Shown: positions 8,410-16,462 of the stretch, piece by piece
Numbering within the stretch: position 1 is the first letter of the stretch
Layout: each line of letters opens with the position of its first letter
From: Pseudomonadota bacterium
GTDB lineage: Bacteria; Desulfobacterota; Binatia; Binatales; Binataceae
NCBI GenBank assembly: GCA_021324885.1
Contig: JAJPIF010000011.1
Location: 1-64,000 of the forward strand
Reading direction: 5' to 3'
DNA length: 64,000 bases
The notes under the pieces: generated by a model
What the model was told of the DNA's origin: nothing
What the model saw: the letters and a program-made list of their open reading frames with translations, nothing else
Database searches by the model: none
Made by a program: the position numbers and the translations under genes

Positions 8410-9102
8410 ATGGCTGAATCACACCCACCTGCCAGAAGGCTGACCCAGAACGAACGCCGCGAGCGGTCGGAAAGCCGGATGCTGGCGGCCGCGGTCGAAT
8501 TGTTTGCCCGTCAGGGCAGCGGCCGTACCACGCTGGTGGAAATCGGCAAGGTCGCGGGCTACACGCACGGTCTGGTGGGCCATCGATTTGGCTCCAAAGG
8601 CGGCCTGGTGCGCCGTCTGCTGCGCAACCTGCAGCGAGATTTTTCCCGCCGCCAGCTTAGCGAAATCACTTCGCGCCAGACCGGTCTGGAGGCGCTGCTG
8701 GAGGTGGTAAGGAGCAGCCTCAATCTGATGGCGGAAGGGACCACGAGCGCCCGCGTAATCCGGGCGCTGACCGTGCTGGCGGGCGAGGCGCTGGGGCCGG
8801 TGCCCGAAATCCTCAATGACGTGATCGGCCTCAACCGCAACTTCAAGCTGGTCATCCGCAAGCTTATCGAGCAGGGTATCGATGCCGGCGAAATTCGCAG
8901 CGACATACGTGCAGCCGAACAGGCGGCGATTATCCTGGGCATGCTGCGCGGGATCGAAATCCAATGGTGCCAGGACCCGGGCAGCATCCCGCTGGATTCG
9001 ATCGCGCACGAAGTAGTCGCGTCGCTGCGGCGCAGCCTGCAAGATCCATCGCGTGAACCCGCCGGGTCCACGCGGAGCGCGGCAAAAAAAAATCGGCGGT
9101 AA
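8410..9102 (+). CDS. TetR/AcrR-family transcriptional regulator
   Basis: N-terminal helix-turn-helix domain typical of TetR: SRMLAAAVELFARQGSGRTT, then VEIGKVAGYTHGLVGHRFGS. A C-terminal ligand domain follows to ~230 residues. It starts 20 bases after the enoyl-CoA hydratase gene and precedes an SDR gene on the same strand, so it probably controls this short catabolic cluster. Its ligand may be an acyl-CoA, by analogy with regulators next to such genes (inference). The basic, alanine-rich tail (AAKKNRR) is likely disordered. Confidence 0.85.
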   Translation: MAESHPPARRLTQNERRERSESRMLAAAVELFARQGSGRTTLVEIGKVAGYTHGLVGHRFGSKGGLVRRLLRNLQRDFSRRQLSEITSRQTGLEALLEVVRSSLNLMAEGTTSARVIRALTVLAGEALGPVPEILNDVIGLNRNFKLVIRKLIEQGIDAGEIRSDIRAAEQAAIILGMLRGIEIQWCQDPGSIPLDSIAHEVVASLRRSLQDPSREPAGSTRSAAKKNRR

Positions 9103-9143
9103 CTTTGCGCGGCGGCGCAAAAAAAGGGTAGGGGGCGCGACAA

Positions 9144-9923
9144 ATGCGTTTAGCCGACAGAATCGCGATAATTACCGGAGCGGGGCGCGGCGTCGGCCGC
9201 ACGCTCGCACTGGCATTCGCCCGCGAAGGCGCGGACCTGGCAATCTGCGCCCGCACGGAAAGCGAGTTGAGAAACACCGCGGCGGAGGTCGAGAAACTGG
9301 GACGCCGATGTTTTGTCGGCCTGTGCGACGTGACCGTTGCCGCTCAATGCGCATCATTCGTGCGGGACGCGCTGAGCCATTTCGGACGCATCGATATCCT
9401 GGTCAACAACGCTGGCGGCGGCGACGTCGCCCGCTATTCGACGGTCGGCCAGGCGGATGACGCGTGGTGGTTCGACAATATCGCGCTCAACCTGCACAGC
9501 GTCTTTTTCTTTTGCCGCGCGGTGCTGCCCCATATGGTCGAGCGGCGTTACGGGCGCATTGTCAATATATCCTCGATCGCGGGTGTGCGCGGCCTGCCCA
9601 ACATGGCAAGCTACGCGGCGGCCAAGCACGGTGTCGAGGGGCTGATGCGATCGATCGCGCTGGAGACCGGCAAACTGGGCATCACGTGCAATTCAATCTG
9701 CCCGGGTTCGGTGCGCGCCGGATGGACGATCAGCGAAGGCGGAGCGGGCAAAGCCGCGAAGGCGCTTGGCATGACGATGGAGGAATACACCAAAGTTACG
9801 GCCAGGGCGCATACCACCGGCCGCATCGTCGAACCCGATGAGATCGCGGAACTGGCGGTTTTTTTGGCCAGCGATCTGAGCCGCACTACCACCGGCCAGT
9901 CGATCCTGATGGGCTTTGCCTGA
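9144..9923 (+). CDS. short-chain dehydrogenase/reductase (FabG-like)
   Basis: Classical SDR of 259 residues: cofactor motif ITGAGRGVGRTLALAFA, the NNAGG strand, catalytic Ser in VNISSIAGVRG and the SYAAAKHG Tyr-Lys pair. Basic residues after the glycine motif (ARTESE) fit NADP(H) or NAD(H) without deciding. It acts on hydroxy/oxo groups of a small molecule or acyl thioester. It closes the plus-strand run of LLM oxidoreductase, enoyl-CoA hydratase and TetR regulator. Confidence 0.87.
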   Translation: MRLADRIAIITGAGRGVGRTLALAFAREGADLAICARTESELRNTAAEVEKLGRRCFVGLCDVTVAAQCASFVRDALSHFGRIDILVNNAGGGDVARYSTVGQADDAWWFDNIALNLHSVFFFCRAVLPHMVERRYGRIVNISSIAGVRGLPNMASYAAAKHGVEGLMRSIALETGKLGITCNSICPGSVRAGWTISEGGAGKAAKALGMTMEEYTKVTARAHTTGRIVEPDEIAELAVFLASDLSRTTTGQSILMGFA

Positions 9924-10008
9924 AAAAATCGCTTTTCCTCTTCTACATTCAGTCGCAGCCAGGTGAGGCACTTGAAAGTTCCGGTTGTGCGTGAAGTAAA
10001 ATGAGTGC

Positions 10009-10593
10009 ATGAAGGGCACTTCAAGCAGGCTGGGGCGCCGGGCTGTACTTGGTGCGATGCTGGCTGCGCCGGCTATGATATGGCTTGCGGGCAACGGTGG
10101 CGCGGACCAGGGCGCCGCCGACAAATCCAAACGAGGTAGGCAGACCGTGACGATCATCAAGTTTACCAACTCGGGCGAACGGATCGGACCGCAGACCGTG
10201 GCCAAAGTGCAAAAGCCGGACTCGGAATGGAAGAAGGAGCTCAGTCCCGAGCAGTTCCAGGTGACGCGCCGCGGGGGCACCGAGCGGCCTTTCACCAACA
10301 AGTACGCCAACAACCATCAGGAAGGGATTTACCGCTGCATCTGCTGCGGCAATGCGCTGTTCAGCTCGGAGGCGAAATTCGAATCGGGAACGGGGTGGCC
10401 CTCCTTTTACCAGCCGATCGCGCCAGAGAACATCGAAACGCGCAGCGACCGGTCGTGGTTCATGACCCGCACCGAGGTCTTGTGCAAGGAATGCGACGCC
10501 CATCTGGGGCATGTCTTCGATGACGGCCCCGCGCCCACCGGTCTGCGTTATTGCATGAACTCGGCCGCGCTGAATTTCATCAGGAAGGATTAA
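10009..10593 (+). CDS. msrB: Tat-exported peptide-methionine (R)-S-oxide reductase
   Basis: MsrB reduces methionine-R-sulfoxide in proteins. The N-terminus has a twin-arginine signal ([17 protein letters not shown]), so it works outside the cytoplasm. The MsrB domain spans residues ~70-192: zinc-binding pairs Cys110/Cys113 and Cys159/Cys162, the [10 protein letters not shown] block, and the catalytic Cys182 in [11 protein letters not shown]. Length is 194 including the signal. Standing alone just upstream of the nitrosative-stress island, it fits repair of oxidative envelope damage. Confidence 0.93.
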   Translation: MKGTSSRLGRRAVLGAMLAAPAMIWLAGNGGADQGAADKSKRGRQTVTIIKFTNSGERIGPQTVAKVQKPDSEWKKELSPEQFQVTRRGGTERPFTNKYANNHQEGIYRCICCGNALFSSEAKFESGTGWPSFYQPIAPENIETRSDRSWFMTRTEVLCKECDAHLGHVFDDGPAPTGLRYCMNSAALNFIRKD

Positions 10594-10757
10594 CGGGTTC
10601 GGCGATTTATTGCGCCAGATTGCTATGCAGCCGACGGTTGGAACGAAGCGTTCAAACTTCAGCGGTGTCCAGGGCGGCTGAGCGCGCTTGAACTGGTGCA
10701 GGACCGCGGCGGGCCGAGGGCAAGGGACGATCTTTTCCAGTCACCGAATTGCAGTGA

Positions 10758-11204
10758 TCAGTCAAGGCCGGCTGAGACGCTGAGAATTTTGGCTAACCGA
10801 GCGCGGCGCTTGAGCAGATCGGCCAGAGTGTAGCGATCGAGCGTGGCGAAGAAGTTGTCGCACGCCTCGGCGATGACTTCAGCGAGACCGCAGGCATTCG
10901 TGATCACACACCGGTTACGTTCGGCATCGAAGCATTCCACCAGCTTGGGCGGTCCCTCGGTGTAACGCACCACTTCGCCGATGTTGATTTTGGCTGGATC
11001 GCGCGCCAGTTCAATCCCGCCGCCCTTGCCGCGATAGCTCTTGATGTAACCGCCACGCGCCAGGTTGTGGACGACTTTCACCAGATGGTTGCGCGAAATT
11101 CCGTAACGATCGGCAATCTCGGGAACGCTGACCAGCCGATCAGGGTGAACCGCCAGGTACATCAGTACGCGCAGCGAGTAGTCGGTGTAGTAGGTCAGTT
11201 GCAC
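10758..11204 (-). CDS. nsrR: NsrR-type nitric-oxide-sensing Rrf2 repressor
   Basis: Rrf2-family regulator of 148 residues. A winged helix (EIADRYGISRNHLVKVVHNL) is followed by GGGIELARDPAKINIGEVVR and a cysteine cluster Cys91, Cys99, Cys105 (ECFDAERNRC, NACGL). This spacing is characteristic of the Fe-S cluster of NsrR, which loses DNA binding when NO attacks the cluster. The gene starts 6 bases after the hemerythrin-like gene ends, on the same strand, so both are probably one transcript led by the operator at 11815-11837. That would make NsrR autoregulated. IscR is an alternative but has different Cys spacing and is usually longer. Confidence 0.88.
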   Translation of the reverse strand: MQLTYYTDYSLRVLMYLAVHPDRLVSVPEIADRYGISRNHLVKVVHNLARGGYIKSYRGKGGGIELARDPAKINIGEVVRYTEGPPKLVECFDAERNRCVITNACGLAEVIAEACDNFFATLDRYTLADLLKRRARLAKILSVSAGLD

Positions 11205-11210
11205 AGCGAT

Positions 11211-11777
11211 TCAAACCTCGTCGAGAATCCACTTTTGCATGCCATCGAGCATGATGTGAACCTCCGCCGCCGGCAAAATGTGATCCGCCTGCAGGAACAA
11301 CATCCATTCGGCGTCGCCGTGGCCAGGCAAAACTTCCGCAAGCTCAGCGAGACGCCCTTCGACGGTTTCGATTGTCGCTGCGCAGGTGCTGTCATCGCGG
11401 GTGCGGTCGAGCAGGTCGAGAAACTCGCCGATCCGCTGATGTTCTGAACGCAGCTTCCCGATGAGGCCATCGCCCCTCGGTCTCCAGGCGATCTCATCAA
11501 TGAGCGCGAACAGCTGCTCTTCGGCCCCCATCCTGAGTCTCATGGTCCGAACAAATTTTCTGATATTGCGCTTGAGCGCCTCCAGGTTCGAAACTTCGGC
11601 AGTATGGAATGTCTCGTGCGCCAATGCGCACATCCTGACCTGAGAGGCGACCTCGTGCCACAGTTCATCCGTCCGGGTGCGCTCACTGGCGAGGAAATCG
11701 CGCAGCGAACAGGTGGCCCGTTGCGCCCGAGCGTTGTCTGCCGCCGGTGAACTCGCTGATCGTGTTGCGGTGTTCAT
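11211..11777 (-). CDS. hemerythrin-like helical protein (diverged HHE)
   Basis: All-helical protein of 188 residues. The ATG at 11777 has a GGAGG box 9 bases upstream; the frame opens further up, but that stretch contains an NsrR-type operator. Segments with His/Glu at hemerythrin-like spacing (TDELWHEVASQ, GAEEQLFALIDEIA, SEHQRIGEFLDLL, GHGDAEWMLFLQADH) suggest an HHE-related bundle. Several expected iron-ligand His are not clearly in place, so iron binding is uncertain. It is co-transcribed with nsrR and its promoter region carries an NsrR-type operator. Likely role: NO or O2 handling or iron-sulfur repair, in the sense of YtfE-like proteins (inference). Confidence 0.6.
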   Translation of the reverse strand: MNTATRSASSPAADNARAQRATCSLRDFLASERTRTDELWHEVASQVRMCALAHETFHTAEVSNLEALKRNIRKFVRTMRLRMGAEEQLFALIDEIAWRPRGDGLIGKLRSEHQRIGEFLDLLDRTRDDSTCAATIETVEGRLAELAEVLPGHGDAEWMLFLQADHILPAAEVHIMLDGMQKWILDEV

Positions 11778-11814
11778 ATCGCGTGACCTCCAGAGATTTT
11801 TGAGAGCCAGGCTA

Positions 11815-11837
11815 AAGCTGTATCTAGAATACAGATT
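11815..11837. promoter_or_regulatory. NsrR-type operator upstream of the hemerythrin-nsrR operon
   Basis: A 9-5-9 inverted repeat: arm AAGCTGTAT, spacer CTAGA, arm ATACAGATT (one mismatch). It is 38 bases upstream of the hemerythrin-like start codon. Known NsrR sites are AT-rich inverted repeats of the same general form, with TGTAT/ATACA-like half sites. Confidence 0.75.
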
Positions 11838-11910
11838 TATCACCGTCTCGATCAACTCTTCCCGCGGATAACCTTCAGTTCAGGATTGTGCGGACGCCCT
11901 CTTGCACAAA

Positions 11911-11947
11911 GCGTCAGAAGCTGTATATTAAATACAGCTTCTGACGC
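11911..11947. promoter_or_regulatory. 37-base perfect palindromic NsrR-type operator upstream of hemerythrin-DUF2249
   Basis: Left arm GCGTCAGAAGCTGTAT and right arm ATACAGCTTCTGACGC match perfectly over 16 bases around the spacer ATTAA. The central 23 bases (11918-11940) have the same half site as the operator at 11815. It lies 50 bases upstream of the ATG at 11997. An outer GC-rich extension of this length is more than NsrR needs, so the site could also form a hairpin or bind a second regulator. Confidence 0.8.
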
Positions 11948-11996
11948 TGCGGCCCCGATCGAGGAACTGTCCCGGCGCCGGAGAGGAGTGGACACG

Positions 11997-12719
11997 ATGA
12001 ACATCCTCAGCGACGCAATTCGCAAACATCACGTCAGCCTCGCAAAAACGCTGGAGGCGCACGCGCGCGCAGTCGGAGGTGGCGAATCGCAGGTTGAGCG
12101 CGACGCGTTCGTCGGCTTCCTGAAGGGCGACTTGTTGCCTCATGCGCGGGGCGAGGAGCGCCACCTATACGAGTTGGTTGACGCCTTGGTGCGAAAGTAC
12201 GGAAAGCCGACGGCGACGATGATGGTGGACCACGAATTCATCACTGACTACGTCGCCAAAATCGAGGACGTCTCACGGCGGCTTGCCAGCGCGACAGCCG
12301 GCGACCAGCGCGAGCGTCTTTTACACCGGCTGCGAGACCTTGCTCTGCGGCTTGATGCAATAGTGGAGCTTCACCTGGCCAAGGAAGAACGGATTTATCT
12401 GCCGCTCATCGAAAAGCACGTCGATGAAAAGCGCCAGCGCGATGTGCTTGGAGCGATTCACAACTCTTACGATAAGGAGAAGACCATGGCTGACGATCGA
12501 CCACTGGATGTACGCGACGTCGTTCCTCGCGAACGCCACACGATGATCTTCGACACCTTCTCGGGTCTCAAGCCCGGTGAAGCTTTCGTGCTGATCAATG
12601 ATCATGATCCACGTCCGCTCTATTACCAGTTCCAGGCCGAGCATACGGGTCAGTTTTCATGGGAGTACCTCGAACAGGGACCGGAGGTGTGGCGCGTGCG
12701 GATCGGGCGCAGCGCCTGA
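11997..12719 (+). CDS. hemerythrin-DUF2249 fusion protein
   Basis: Two-domain protein of 240 residues. Residues ~1-140 form an HHE bundle with His in AIRKHHVSLAKTLEAHA, LLPHARGEERHLY, MVDHEFITDY and VELHLAKEERIYLPLI, fitting a di-iron site that binds O2 or NO. Residues ~165-240 are a DUF2249 domain (LDVRDVVPRERHTMIFDTF, LKPGEAFVLINDHDPRPLYY). The ATG at 11997 with GGAG upstream is preferred over an earlier frame opening that runs through the operator. DUF2249 proteins often sit in denitrification loci. It leads the rightward half of the NO island and probably is repressed by NsrR. Role: NO scavenging or repair of nitrosylated iron centres (inference). Confidence 0.85.
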   Translation: MNILSDAIRKHHVSLAKTLEAHARAVGGGESQVERDAFVGFLKGDLLPHARGEERHLYELVDALVRKYGKPTATMMVDHEFITDYVAKIEDVSRRLASATAGDQRERLLHRLRDLALRLDAIVELHLAKEERIYLPLIEKHVDEKRQRDVLGAIHNSYDKEKTMADDRPLDVRDVVPRERHTMIFDTFSGLKPGEAFVLINDHDPRPLYYQFQAEHTGQFSWEYLEQGPEVWRVRIGRSA

Positions 12720-12764
12720 CCTCGCCGGCGCCGAAGCTTCGATCGCGGTCATCGGAGGCCGAAG

Positions 12765-13067
12765 ATGGTCACTGAAAAGGACATCCTGCGGATTTTGCGC
12801 GCAGTCAGGGATCCGGAAGTCGGGGTAAACATCGTCGACCTTGGACTGATCTACAGCACCGAGGTTGACGGCGAAAAGGTGCGCATCGTGATGACGATAA
12901 CGACGCCAGCGTGTCCGATGCACTCGTATCTTACTGAAGAGGTACGCGAGGCGATCCTGAGTGGGAACGAAGAAGTGGAAACCGTGGACGTTGAGCTGGT
13001 TTGGGATCCGCCATGGTCCCCGCAGATGATTTCTGAAGAGGGAAGACGGCAACTCGGCTGGCAATAG
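12765..13067 (+). CDS. MIP18/PaaD-SufT family iron-sulfur assembly factor (DUF59)
   Basis: A 100-residue MIP18-family protein: EKDILRILRAVRDPEVGVNI, VDLGLIY, and MTITTPACPMHSYLTEEVR with the conserved Cys, ending WDPPWSPQMISEEGRRQLG. Relatives (SufT, PaaD, CIA2) help mature Fe-S or non-heme iron proteins. It lies 45 bases after the hemerythrin-DUF2249 gene, in the same direction. Such DUF59-DUF2249 pairing in NO loci points to repair or loading of iron sites (inference). Confidence 0.9.
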   Translation: MVTEKDILRILRAVRDPEVGVNIVDLGLIYSTEVDGEKVRIVMTITTPACPMHSYLTEEVREAILSGNEEVETVDVELVWDPPWSPQMISEEGRRQLGWQ

Positions 13068-13088
13068 GCGGTTTCACCGGAGGAGATA

Positions 13089-13958
13089 ATGAAACTCGTA
13101 GCGCAATGGCTTTCAGACCTGCGCCGAAATTATACCGACGAACCGCTCATCAGCGACGTGCGTGTCGGAGTGTTCTACACGGCGGTTGAAATTTCGACCG
13201 GCCACGTGGGCGTGGCTTTCACTCCGCGCGATTTGAGCGACACCGTGTGCTGTCCGAAGACGGCCGCAGGGGCGCCGCCAGCGGGCAGGCTTATCGGCGT
13301 CGAGGCCTGGGAGCTGGCGGAGTACGCGCTTTCACCGAGCGCGCTCAGGCGGGCGGCGGGCATCGCCACGCTCAACGCGCTGTGCGCCGCGGCTGCCGAG
13401 CGACATGGCCTATCGGAGGGGACGTTACACGAAAACCTTGACGCATTGGACGCGGCTTCGGTCGCAGCCGACGACCGGGTTGTGATGGTCGGCGCATTCG
13501 TCCCGTTCATAAAGCGACTTAAGGGGCGCGTAGCCAGCCTGAGCGTGATTGACAAGCATCGTGAGGCGCTCAAGCCCGAAGAGCAGGCTCTATGGATGCC
13601 CCCACAGCGCGCTTCGGAAGCGCTCAAGAATGCAAGTGTCGTGGTCTTGTCCGGTTCAGTCCTGGTAGAGGGAGGAATCGAAGAACTGCTGGAAGTTTCG
13701 GGCTCCGCGCGTGTGCGCGTAATGGCGGGACCGACGACTCCATTATGGCCGCGGCCATTTTTCGACTGCGGCATCGCCGTCCTCGGCGGTATCCGGGTTC
13801 TCCACGGCAGGGATCTGCTCACAATTGCAGGGCAGGGCGGTTCGGGCTATCTGTTTGAACGGGCCGCAAATAAAGCCTGCCTGCTTTGCCCTGGGCCGAC
13901 GCTGTGCGCCACGCAACCGCGTGAGTCTCCCCGAAGGAGAGCAACATGCCTTGGGTAA
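13089..13958 (+). CDS. DUF364 (DUF4213/Rossmann-like) protein, putative metal or cofactor handling
   Basis: 289 residues. The N-terminal part (DVRVGVFYTAVEISTGHVGVAF) resembles the DUF4213 enolase-N-like domain and the C-terminal part (VVMVGAFVPFIKRLKGR, ASVVVLSGSVLVEGGIEELL) the Rossmann-like DUF364 domain, a family tentatively linked to heavy-metal chelation. A typical GTLHENL... DAAS linker is present. The C-terminus has an unusual Cys-rich tail (KACLLCPGPTLC) before a basic end that overlaps the ferredoxin gene by 13 bases. RBS GGAGG before the ATG. Co-transcribed with MIP18 and ferredoxin; a metal-insertion role is inference. Confidence 0.72.
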   Translation: MKLVAQWLSDLRRNYTDEPLISDVRVGVFYTAVEISTGHVGVAFTPRDLSDTVCCPKTAAGAPPAGRLIGVEAWELAEYALSPSALRRAAGIATLNALCAAAAERHGLSEGTLHENLDALDAASVAADDRVVMVGAFVPFIKRLKGRVASLSVIDKHREALKPEEQALWMPPQRASEALKNASVVVLSGSVLVEGGIEELLEVSGSARVRVMAGPTTPLWPRPFFDCGIAVLGGIRVLHGRDLLTIAGQGGSGYLFERAANKACLLCPGPTLCATQPRESPRRRATCLG

Positions 13959-14305
13959 TAACGAGACTCTGCATTGATTGTCTCGATACCGGATGCGTCA
14001 GCGTCTGTCCGGTTGATTGCATCTACGAACCACTTGAGCCCGGCAAGGATGGGTTCCCCAATCAGCTCTATATAAATCCAGACGAATGCATCGATTGCGG
14101 CGCCTGCGAGCCGGAGTGTCCATGGCAGGCGATTTACGAGGAGCCGGCCGTACCTGAGCTTTTTACGGATGATGTTGCGCTGAACGCGAAGACGGTCGAA
14201 ACACCTGAACAGTTTCGCGTCAAGAAATACGAGGAAAAGCCGAGTCCCACCCCGGATCAGGTCGCCGAAAACAAGCGCAAGTGGGGACTCGACTCAGATT
14301 CGTGA
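13946..14305 (+). CDS. 4Fe-4S/7Fe-type ferredoxin
   Basis: 119-residue ferredoxin. The first cluster region is MPWVITRLCIDCLDTGCVSVCPVDCIY and the second is PDECIDCGACEPECPWQAIY, so two cubane-type clusters (or one 3Fe and one 4Fe) are predicted. A 50-residue C-terminal extension follows, ending RKWGLDSDS, as in bacterial seven/eight-iron ferredoxins. GGAG precedes the ATG. It overlaps the DUF364 gene and is likely its electron donor or partner. Confidence 0.92.
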   Translation: MPWVITRLCIDCLDTGCVSVCPVDCIYEPLEPGKDGFPNQLYINPDECIDCGACEPECPWQAIYEEPAVPELFTDDVALNAKTVETPEQFRVKKYEEKPSPTPDQVAENKRKWGLDSDS

Positions 14306-14359
14306 GAGTCAGCCGGGAAACAATGAAGAGAAACGCTCTTACACAGGAGGAGACTGGCA

Positions 14360-14662
14360 ATGAACACGTATGTCATGCTCACCAGACTTTTGCCCGGCGC
14401 TGTGGACACGCCGGCGGCGGTCGAAAACCTCAATCGCGAGGTCAACGAGCGGATCAAGCGGGAATGCCCGAGCGTCAGATGGCTCGGCAACTACGCAATT
14501 TCCGGTCCTGGCGACTACGTTGACATCTTCGAGGCTTCTGACGCGGACACGGCGACCAAAGTCGCGCTGCTGATTCGCTCCTTTGGCCGCGCGACCGCCG
14601 AACTCTGGCCCGCCACGCCGTGGGACCGATTCCTGGATATTGCCAGGCACCTGAAAAGCTAG
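14360..14662 (+). CDS. GYD-domain protein
   Basis: 100-residue ferredoxin-fold GYD protein: MNTYVMLTRLLPGAVDTP, then VRWLGNYAISGPGDYVDIFEA with the GxYD-like core, and a FGRATAELWPATPWDRFLDI end. A strong AGGAGGAG box lies 8 bases upstream. Function of the family is not settled; it is often beside stress and denitrification genes. Located 54 bases after the ferredoxin gene, in line with the island. Confidence 0.85.
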   Translation: MNTYVMLTRLLPGAVDTPAAVENLNREVNERIKRECPSVRWLGNYAISGPGDYVDIFEASDADTATKVALLIRSFGRATAELWPATPWDRFLDIARHLKS

Positions 14663-14704
14663 CTCACGGCACTTTGATCACAAAGCGGTCGGAGGTCAAC
14701 TGCA

Positions 14705-15166
14705 ATGATCGAACACGGCCACGAATGGTTATGCCAGCAGATTGTTGAGAACGCCAGTGACGCGATCATTTTCGCTGATGCTGACGGAGTGGTGCGGTTG
14801 TGGAATGGCGGCGCGGAAAGGATTTTCGGCTTTCGCGCCGACGAGATGGTGGGCAAGTCGATGGACCCGATTATTCCCGAAAATCTGCGCCAGCGGCATT
14901 GGGAAGGCTACGACCAGACCATGAAAACCGGGCGCACCCAGTACAGCCGAAATCTGTTGGCCGTGCCGGCGCTGCGCAAGGACGGAACCCGGATCTCCAT
15001 CGAGTTCACCATCGCCCTGATCCGCGATGTGAACGGCAAGCTGTTGGGCCCGGCCGCGATCCTGCGCGACGTGACCGCCCGATGGAATCAGGACAAGCAG
15101 CTTCGCGCACGGCTGACCACCCTTGAAGCTCAGGTGAAAAAGCTCAACGCAGAATCGGCTTCATAA
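14705..15166 (+). CDS. single PAS-domain sensor protein
   Basis: 153 residues, essentially one PAS domain: IVENASDAIIFADADGVVRL, WNGGAERIFGFRADEMVG and the PAC part LRKDGTRISIEFTIALIRD. A short C-terminal coiled coil (QLRARLTTLEAQVKKL) follows, with no kinase, GGDEF or HTH output. It may sense redox or a ligand and act by protein contact. The small stand-alone form close to NO genes is common. Preceded by GGAGG. Confidence 0.88.
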   Translation: MIEHGHEWLCQQIVENASDAIIFADADGVVRLWNGGAERIFGFRADEMVGKSMDPIIPENLRQRHWEGYDQTMKTGRTQYSRNLLAVPALRKDGTRISIEFTIALIRDVNGKLLGPAAILRDVTARWNQDKQLRARLTTLEAQVKKLNAESAS

Positions 15167-15174
15167 GCGGAGGT

Positions 15175-15255
15175 GTCACGCTCGACCGTAACGTCGTTCA
15201 CGAGCTTGAGGCGCTTGAGGAAAGCGTCGTCCTACTGATCACCGCGATCGAATGA
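15175..15255 (+). pseudogene. possible C-terminal cupin fragment
   Basis: A 26-residue open frame without a start codon (VVHELEALEESVVLLIT) ends at a TGA at 15253-15255. The 'VxHELEALEESVVLL' pattern is like the last strands of cupin proteins that accompany denitrification genes. It sits between the PAS and NnrS-like genes. Too short for a firm call. Confidence 0.3.
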
Positions 15256-15267
15256 GCACTGGAGAAT

Positions 15268-16458
15268 ATGGAGTCGGCGGGTACAGCGAAAACGTCTGTG
15301 AGCGAGAGGGGAAGCGCGGCACGTCCGGCGGCGCGGCCCACGATGGATTACGTCCGGCCGCCACTGCTGGCCTTGTCAATGCTTGCGCTGCTGGCCGCGC
15401 TATGGGCGGGACTCCTGCGATTTGGGTGGGGCCTGCCGGCTATTCAACCCGGGCTCTACGTAGGACACGGACCCCTGATGGTTTGCGGCTTCCTTGGCAC
15501 GCTGATCAGCCTCGAACGCGCTGTGGCTCTCGGTGAAGGCTGGAGTTACGCGGCTCCCGTGCTTAGCGGAGCAGGCGCGTTGGCGCTGATTGTTGGCATT
15601 CCCGATCCAATCGGGCCCGTTCTGATTACCCTGGGAAGCCTGGGACTGATCGCGAACTTTGCCGCGATCCTGCACCGTCAGGCTGCATTGTTCACGATCA
15701 CGATGGCGCTCGGTGCGGTTGCGTGGTTCGTTGGCAACTGTATCTGGCTCGCCGGGATACCGATCATCGAGATGTTCTTTTGGTGGACGGCGTTTCTGGT
15801 GCTCACGATCGTGGGAGAGCGGCTCGAGCTGAGCCGCCTCACCGGGCTGGCTGAAGAAAACCGGCGGTCATTTGTATTGAGTCTGGCTCCGTTCATCGGC
15901 GGACTTGTTATCGCGCGCCAGATTCCGGCTGCGGGGCTTCGACTTGCGGGACTCGGAATGCTCGCGATGGCGATTTGGCTCGCGAAATACGATCTGGCTC
16001 GCAGGACCGTAAAGCACGAAGGGCTCACGCGCTTCATCGCGGTCAATCTGCTCGCCGGATATTTCTGGCTCGGGGTTGGCGGAGTTGCATGGCTTTGGTT
16101 CGGCGAAGACCTGACGACCTTCCATTACGACATCATGCTTCACGCGGTGTTTCTGGGCTTTGTATTCTCGATGATCTTCGCCCACGCGCCGGTAATCTTT
16201 CCCTCCGTGCTCCAGCGGCCCCTGCCTTACAGGCGCGCGTTCTATGTTCACTCGGTTTTTCTGCACCTGTCCCTGGCGCTGCGGATCGGAGGCGATCTTT
16301 GTGGCTGGTATCCAGGTTACCAATGGGGCGGACTGCTCAACGTGCTGGCCGTGTTGGTGTTTGTCGCCAATACCGCACGCGCAATCGCGACGGCACGGTC
16401 CAGACGGGAGCGGCGAGCAAGCGCAACGGCAGCGGCGATGCAGGGTCGGCCGGGTTAG
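15268..16458 (+). CDS. NnrS-like polytopic membrane protein
   Basis: About 11-12 hydrophobic segments in 396 residues. Notable polar/His motifs in membrane context: YVGHGPLMVCGFLGTLISLE, FHYDIMLHAVFLGFVFSMIFAHAPVIFP and YVHSVFLHLSLALRIGGDL. Such conserved intramembrane His and length resemble the NnrS family, heme/copper membrane proteins linked to NO stress, but the match is by pattern only. A Met at 15343, just before the first helix, is an alternative start. It is followed by two small membrane protein genes, which overlap each other and may form a complex with it. Confidence 0.55.
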   Translation: MESAGTAKTSVSERGSAARPAARPTMDYVRPPLLALSMLALLAALWAGLLRFGWGLPAIQPGLYVGHGPLMVCGFLGTLISLERAVALGEGWSYAAPVLSGAGALALIVGIPDPIGPVLITLGSLGLIANFAAILHRQAALFTITMALGAVAWFVGNCIWLAGIPIIEMFFWWTAFLVLTIVGERLELSRLTGLAEENRRSFVLSLAPFIGGLVIARQIPAAGLRLAGLGMLAMAIWLAKYDLARRTVKHEGLTRFIAVNLLAGYFWLGVGGVAWLWFGEDLTTFHYDIMLHAVFLGFVFSMIFAHAPVIFPSVLQRPLPYRRAFYVHSVFLHLSLALRIGGDLCGWYPGYQWGGLLNVLAVLVFVANTARAIATARSRRERRASATAAAMQGRPG

Positions 16459-16462
16459 TCCG

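Noticed and set aside
10594-10757. possible terminator or small RNA after msrB
   Set aside because: No stable hairpin with a T-run and no ORF seen in the 164 bases.
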